A DNA stretch of 64,000 nt. Source: CAZHLD01 sp964533185 (lineage in GTDB: Bacteria; Acidobacteriota; Terriglobia; Acidiferrales; UBA7541). The notes beneath the pieces are model-generated. The model saw nothing but the letters and a program-made list of their open reading frames with translations, was not told where the DNA came from and searched no databases. Position 1 is the stretch's first letter, and every line of letters starts with the position of its first letter. The translations under genes were made by a program, and so were the position numbers. This document shows positions 60,808 to 64,000 of this stretch, piece by piece. The stretch is taken from assembly GCA_964533185.1 (NCBI GenBank), contig CAZHLD010000001.1:1-64000 (forward strand). The letters are read 5' to 3'.

Positions 60808-61578
60808 CTAGAAAAAAAAGAATCGCTTCCGTCGCCTTATGCCCCCACCCGCCTCCTCTGGCTCCGGCACATAAGGCAACGGCCGCCCCTCAAACGCTGC
60901 CAACGGATTCTCCTGAAAAAGCGCCCGTGCTACCTCTTCCCCTCGCCCCTTGGCCACTGCCTTATACGCCGCCCGCATCCGCATCGGCCTCGACGTCAGG
61001 TTGTGCGCGTCGGTGGCAAAAAAGTGAATCCGCCCCTCCGCCAGCCACTTCTCCACCAGTCGCTGCGTCGCCGGCCCGAAGCGCCCCAGCAGCGACGACG
61101 CCGTCACCTGCACGTAACACCCCTGATGAATCCAGCCATACAGCCTCTCAGGTTTTGCCCGGATCAGCCCATTCCGCTCCGGGTGCGTAATGATTGGCGT
61201 TATCCCGGCTAGTTGTAGATGGTGCAGCGTATCTTCAATCGTCGGTGGAATCGCAAAGTCCGCAAACTCCACCAAAAGGTAGCTCAACTGGTTCAGCGTG
61301 TACTTCGTCGGATGCTCTCGGATGTCCTGCAGGTTTTCATAACTCAAATGAAAGTCACAGCCTGTAGCAATCTTCAGCCGGTCCCCGAACTTGCCCTGTA
61401 GTTCATCCCCGCGCTGCCGTACCAAAACGGGATCAAACCGGTATTGGTCATTTGAGTGCGGCGTGCCCACAACGTGCGTGATCCCGTCTGCAATCGCCAT
61501 TTCACCCATCTGGACGGCTTCATCCAGCGACTCCGCACCGTCGTCCAGCCCCGGAAGGATGTGACAGTGAATGTCCAC
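60808..61578 (-). CDS. PHP-type phosphatase (CpsB/YwqE family tyrosine phosphatase)
   Basis: 256 aa. It starts MVDIHCHILPGLDDGAESLD, the metal-binding opening of the family. Further histidines lie in VGTPHSNDQYRF, ATGCDFHLSYE and IITHPERNG, and DAHN near 207 completes the site. The family dephosphorylates bacterial tyrosine kinases that govern capsule export. No kinase gene is beside it. The tail is very basic and ends RRRKRFFFF. ATG 61578 is chosen over the TTG at 61620 on family homology. Confidence 0.88.
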   Translation of the reverse strand: MDIHCHILPGLDDGAESLDEAVQMGEMAIADGITHVVGTPHSNDQYRFDPVLVRQRGDELQGKFGDRLKIATGCDFHLSYENLQDIREHPTKYTLNQLSYLLVEFADFAIPPTIEDTLHHLQLAGITPIITHPERNGLIRAKPERLYGWIHQGCYVQVTASSLLGRFGPATQRLVEKWLAEGRIHFFATDAHNLTSRPMRMRAAYKAVAKGRGEEVARALFQENPLAAFEGRPLPYVPEPEEAGGGIRRRKRFFFF

Positions 61579-61665
61579 CATGATCCCGTCGAAAATACCC
61601 GATGCACTCGCCTCATACAACCTCGAAAATCGCTGGCCCCCTCAACTCATGCCTGGCTTCCCAAA

Positions 61666-61681
61666 TGGCACTCCGGTTGCA
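61666..61681 (+). promoter_or_regulatory. Sigma-54 (-24/-12) promoter
   Basis: TGGCAC (61666-61671), five bases, TTGCA (61677-61681). The invariant GG and GC pairs are exactly ten bases apart as the family requires. Transcription would start near 61692 and run into the hairpin region. Sigma-54 and its activator are not in the window. Confidence 0.65.
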
Positions 61682-61691
61682 ATACCCCTCC

Positions 61692-61912
61692 TGAATATGC
61701 CCGATATCCGTTCCAATTCTGGAACAAAGCTGGGGCTGTCCACGAGCTTTGCCCGTCGCGTTCGAACCCAGATCTTGGCTGCTGACAGGTTCGACGGGCA
61801 TGCGGCCCATTGATTCCTGAGCCCTATCCCTTTTCGGGCAGGCTCAGCCGGACTCCCTGGGCGGGCAGTTCTGTCACAAGTTGCTGATGATCAATTCTCT
61901 GAGGAGGAACAC
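61692..61912 (+). ncRNA. Candidate structured RNA with tandem hairpins
   Basis: Perfect stems in tandem: GTTCCA-ATTC-TGGAAC (61710-61725), CAAAGCT/AGCTTTG (61725-61751), GCCCGTCG/CGACGGGC (61751-61799) and CTGAGCC/GGCTCAG (61817-61847). Inside the third, TCGAACC/GGTTCGA (61762-61794) competes with the outer stem, so two forms are possible. It starts at a sigma-54 promoter and ends in the ribosome site of the 8-codon ORF. It could be a leader or a stand-alone small RNA. No known class was recognised. Confidence 0.45.
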
Positions 61913-61939
61913 ATGGTAGCCAAAGCACCATTCTATTAG
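61913..61939 (+). CDS. 8-codon ORF with consensus ribosome site
   Basis: GGAGG with a 5-nt spacer precedes ATG; the peptide is MVAKAPFY followed by TAG. The ribosome site is one of the best in the window. It may be a leader peptide, a tiny peptide gene, or the start of a gene broken by a stop codon; the frame after the stop does not look like a known protein. Confidence 0.35.
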   Translation: MVAKAPFY

Positions 61940-62083
61940 ACTTCTAGCTCGGATATCTGCTGCCTAATTCTGCAAAGCTCAATAGTAGGGTTCCTCCCGG
62001 GAATCCAGCCTAGAAGTAGCGCAGCGCCTATTATCGGGAAATCTGCCCGCGTAAAAGACAGCTCCTGACGGGGTAAGCGCAAG

Positions 62084-62737
62084 GTGAGTCCACGGCCCAA
62101 CGTCTTTCTAGTGTCAGGGAATCGTTTGCTCCGCGAGGCCCTCACTCGCATTCTAGGAAAGCGGAGCGATATCCAGGTCGTCGGCGCGGCCGCGTATTCT
62201 CCCCAGGCACTCCAGCAGATTGCAGAGTCCGGCTGCGAGATCCTTTTGCTGGATTCGATTGCCATGTCCGACCTACAGTTCATCCGCGAAGTGATTCGCA
62301 GTCTCCCAAGCACAAGAGTCATTCTGGTTGGCATGGAAGACGACGAGGCAGCTTTCCTGAGGGCCGTACAAGCCGGCGTTACGGGTTATGTCTTGAAAGA
62401 CGCCTCGGCGATGGACGTGGTGGCTGCCGTGCGGGCAGTAGCCCAAGACGAAGCAGTTTGCCCGCCACGATTGTGTCACGCGCTATTCCGCTACGCCTTC
62501 CAAGAATCCACAGCACTACCCAACGTCCGCGTCAAGGTCCACCTCGGCTTGACCCGCCGCCAACAGCAACTGATTCCCTTGATCGCTGAAGGGCTCACCA
62601 ACAAGGAAATCGGTTCCCAATTGCACCTCTCGGAGCAAACCGTGAAGAACCATATACATCGGATGATCCGAAGGGTCGGTGTTGAAGACCGCCTCGCCGT
62701 CGTCGAGATGGTCCGCATGCAAGGTTTCCTCCTCTGA
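62084..62737 (+). CDS. NarL/LuxR-type response regulator with atypical receiver
   Basis: 217 aa from GTG. The receiver domain (1-120) has the likely phosphate-accepting aspartate in EILLLDSIAM and the lysine in YVLKDASAMD. The usual acidic pair after the first strand is replaced by VSGNRL, so magnesium binding is doubtful. The C-terminal LuxR helix-turn-helix is at about 152-215 (LTRRQQQLIPLIAEGLTNKE, then LHLSEQTVKNHIHRMIRR). No sensor kinase is adjacent. Confidence 0.87.
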   Translation: MSPRPNVFLVSGNRLLREALTRILGKRSDIQVVGAAAYSPQALQQIAESGCEILLLDSIAMSDLQFIREVIRSLPSTRVILVGMEDDEAAFLRAVQAGVTGYVLKDASAMDVVAAVRAVAQDEAVCPPRLCHALFRYAFQESTALPNVRVKVHLGLTRRQQQLIPLIAEGLTNKEIGSQLHLSEQTVKNHIHRMIRRVGVEDRLAVVEMVRMQGFLL

Positions 62738-62943
62738 TCTGTCAGACTTTCTTGACATATCCGAATAGGTACTTTGTGGTACTCCGCCGTGAATCGTTTC
62801 CGGACTCTGCTAGTCCTTAGAGGTTACCGCATTAGTAAAAAATCCGGTCGACAGTTCACACTCCTATTTGAACCTTCCCTTCCGCGCTCGTTCGCCCATA
62901 TTGGCGGAAATTCAGAATGAAGTCGCCATTTCAGGCGGCAACC

Positions 62944-63306
62944 TCAAGGTGTTGCACGCAAGGGTACGGCCATGGTGCGCGCTTCCAACCGCACCGTCGA
63001 AGTCAAAGAGGGGACAACGATGGAGGCTACCCTTCCCGAGCCTGCCTTTGCGGCAGGCGGGCTTGGCCCGCGGGCTGCGGCATAGGCTCCATGGCTCGGA
63101 TCCCACCGAATCGCCTGTGCAAGGGACTCCTCCGTTCGCTGCCGCGCGTGCCACTCTCCCACTGCCACCCAGCCCACATTGCATGTGGCCCATACCAATC
63201 CCCCCGACACCAGACCTCGCGTCAATACGCTTGCCAACACGCCCCAGTAACGCCCCGTAACCTCAACCTCCCGCCCGGCTACAATATTGGTCCGCACTAC
63301 TGCCAT
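62944..63306 (-). CDS. Uncertain 120-aa membrane protein, possibly truncated
   Basis: ATG 63306 has GAGGAG with a 4-nt spacer. The product has one hydrophobic helix (RGLVSGGLVWATCNVGWVAV) and then RTEESLAQAIRWDPSHGAYA, which resembles the first tetratricopeptide-type repeat after the membrane part of O-antigen-polymerase-like proteins. Just after this the frame crosses the palindromes at 63040-63071 and becomes low in quality. It may be a remnant interrupted by that repeat, or a short real gene. Confidence 0.3.
   Translation of the reverse strand: MAVVRTNIVAGREVEVTGRYWGVLASVLTRGLVSGGLVWATCNVGWVAVGEWHARQRTEESLAQAIRWDPSHGAYAAARGPSPPAAKAGSGRVASIVVPSLTSTVRLEARTMAVPLRATP
63040..63071. repeat. REP-like double palindrome
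   Basis: Two perfect hairpins in tandem: GCCTGCC-TTTGC-GGCAGGC (63040-63058) and GCGGGC-TTG-GCCCGC (63057-63071). This is typical of dispersed intergenic REP/BIME elements. No second copy was noticed in this window. Confidence 0.5.
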
Positions 63307-63507
63307 CGCTCTCCTCACTCCCACTTCGCGCCCAAGTTCAAATCAGGAATCTCTTACCGACCTGTGCCAAAGTGAAACCAATCCCCCATTTCTCCTCTCC
63401 CTATCCTCTTCTAACCCCCTCATTCTTCTCACCCACACACATCCGCACACTGCTTCATTCGCAAGAGCAAGACCATTGGGAAAACTGCTTCGGTGGGAAC
63501 CCGTGAC

Positions 63508-63891
63508 CTACCTCAGCCAGGCCGAAACCGCCTGCCATGCTCCGAGGGCAAACAAGAAGAGCGCAAACACCCACCGCATTCGCTGCGGCGTCAATCTCTG
63601 CGCAAGCTGGCTGCCTAGTATTCCCCCCAGGAACACTCCCGGCATCAGCAGCAGCCCGACCGTCCAGTTCACTGCGTCGGCTTGCGCGTAATTCAGAAAG
63701 GCCAACAACCCCGTTGGTGGCACCAAGGCCACCAGACTCGTCCCCTGCGCCTCGTGCTGCTCGAAGCCGAACAACAGCACCAGCAGCGGCACTAGCACCA
63801 CGCCTCCCCCGATTCCAAACAGCCCGCTCAGTACTCCCACTCCGCAGGCCGTCAGCAAGATCTTTGCCAAGCGCGCTCGAGAATCAACCAT
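63508..63891 (-). CDS. Half-size TauE/SafE-type membrane transporter, downstream copy
   Basis: 127 aa with four transmembrane helices. The family signature GVGVLSGLFGIGGGVVLVPL lies at the N-terminus and GTSLVALVPPTGLLAFLNYA and MPGVFLGGILGSQLAQRL follow. Full TauE/SafE proteins are about 250 aa with two such halves. Here the halves are separate genes: this start overlaps the stop of the upstream gene by 8 nt. They may form a heterodimer exporting sulfonate, sulfite or another anion. Confidence 0.85.
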   Translation of the reverse strand: MVDSRARLAKILLTACGVGVLSGLFGIGGGVVLVPLLVLLFGFEQHEAQGTSLVALVPPTGLLAFLNYAQADAVNWTVGLLLMPGVFLGGILGSQLAQRLTPQRMRWVFALFLFALGAWQAVSAWLR

Positions 63892-64000
63892 TGGCTCTTC
63901 TCTCCTCAGCCTGCGCGCTGCTCTGCCGCCACAGCAGCAATGCCGCCACCATCAGAAACAGCCCGAACAGCCCGCGTAAATGCTTCGAGGGAATCTCCAG
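63884..64000 (-). CDS. End of a second TauE/SafE-type half transporter (partial)
   Basis: Only the last 38 codons are inside the window. The frame reads LRGLFGLFLMVAALLLWRQS and then a basic tail up to TGA at 63884. A final LRxLFGxFLxxxALxLL helix is the standard end of TauE/SafE proteins. Overlap with the next gene implies translational coupling. Confidence 0.6.
   Translation of the reverse strand: MEIPSKHLRGLFGLFLMVAALLLWRQSSAQAEERRANG

Larger units (their letters stand above)
61579..62083 (+). promoter_or_regulatory. 505-bp gene-free region with sigma-54 promoter and structured RNA candidate
   Basis: No convincing gene spans this region except the 8-codon ORF at 61913. It holds a sigma-54 type promoter at 61666, four successive hairpins from 61710 to 61847 and a strong ribosome site. 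Nothing else is seen between 61940 and the regulator start at 62084. Confidence 0.5.

Noticed and set aside
61936..62334. 132-aa minus-strand ORF opposite the response regulator
   Set aside because: It is fully antisense to a recognised gene in most of its length and has no protein-like motif.
62917..63375. 152-aa plus-strand ORF after the regulator gene
   Set aside because: Composition is rich in Arg/Pro/His/Cys without pattern, as in antisense frames of GC-rich DNA, and it has no ribosome site.
1..64000. CRISPR array or rRNA genes
   Set aside because: No regularly spaced repeats and no rRNA-like stretches were noticed.

Overview
The window looks like a chromosomal segment of a moderately GC-rich Gram-negative bacterium. 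I favour Acidobacteriota (Solibacter/Bryobacter-like). The reasons are lipoprotein and Tat-exported genes, a YagTSR/PaoABC-type molybdo-enzyme, a fused homocysteine methyltransferase/methylenetetrahydrofolate reductase, a divergent EF-G paralogue and many short secreted proteins. The assignment rests on gene content only; no marker gene (rRNA, rpoB) is present.

Layout. (1) 1-800: the C-terminal two thirds of an IS256/mutator-type transposase. (2) 989-6765, + strand: a 2-oxoacid dehydrogenase operon (E3, lipoyl transferase lipB, E1 alpha, E1 beta, E2). (3) 6781-33054, almost all on the - strand: a compact siphovirus-type prophage or prophage-derived particle cluster. From right to left it holds a self-cleavable repressor (+), a divergent promoter, three small regulatory genes, small and large terminase, an inserted HipA-like kinase/DUF3037 pair, portal, protease with nested scaffold, capsid, neck proteins, a pentapeptide-repeat protein, tail tube, a tail assembly chaperone with a canonical -1 slippery site, a short tape measure, a 1262-aa hub and finally fibre-like proteins that carry Sec signal peptides. 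No integrase, replication gene or endolysin is visible. (4) 33279-44470: host genes on the - strand (MltD, a Cys/Met-metabolism PLP enzyme, EF-G-like GTPase, isoaspartyl peptidase, GreA, an AstE-like deacylase, secreted proteins) plus tRNA-Ser(GCU). (5) 44483-48496: a periplasmic molybdo-aldehyde/xanthine oxidase operon ending in a small Cys-rich protein. (6) 48784-57337: DUF2238 membrane protein, a sigma factor with a fused zinc anti-sigma/beta-propeller protein, DUF4139 protein, a DPP-IV-type peptidase, a methyltransferase and a RidA protein. (7) 57475-64000: cystathionine beta-synthase, fused methionine synthesis enzyme, PHP phosphatase, an intergenic region with a near-consensus sigma-54 promoter and a chain of hairpins ending in an 8-codon ORF, an atypical NarL-type regulator, and two tandem half-size TauE/SafE genes.

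The most noteworthy items are the integrase-less phage cluster with signal-peptide fibres, its two recoding/nesting devices (slippery site TTTTTTA and an internal scaffold start), the transcriptionally self-contained HipA-like module inside the packaging genes, and the sigma-54 driven structured RNA candidate at 61666-61939.
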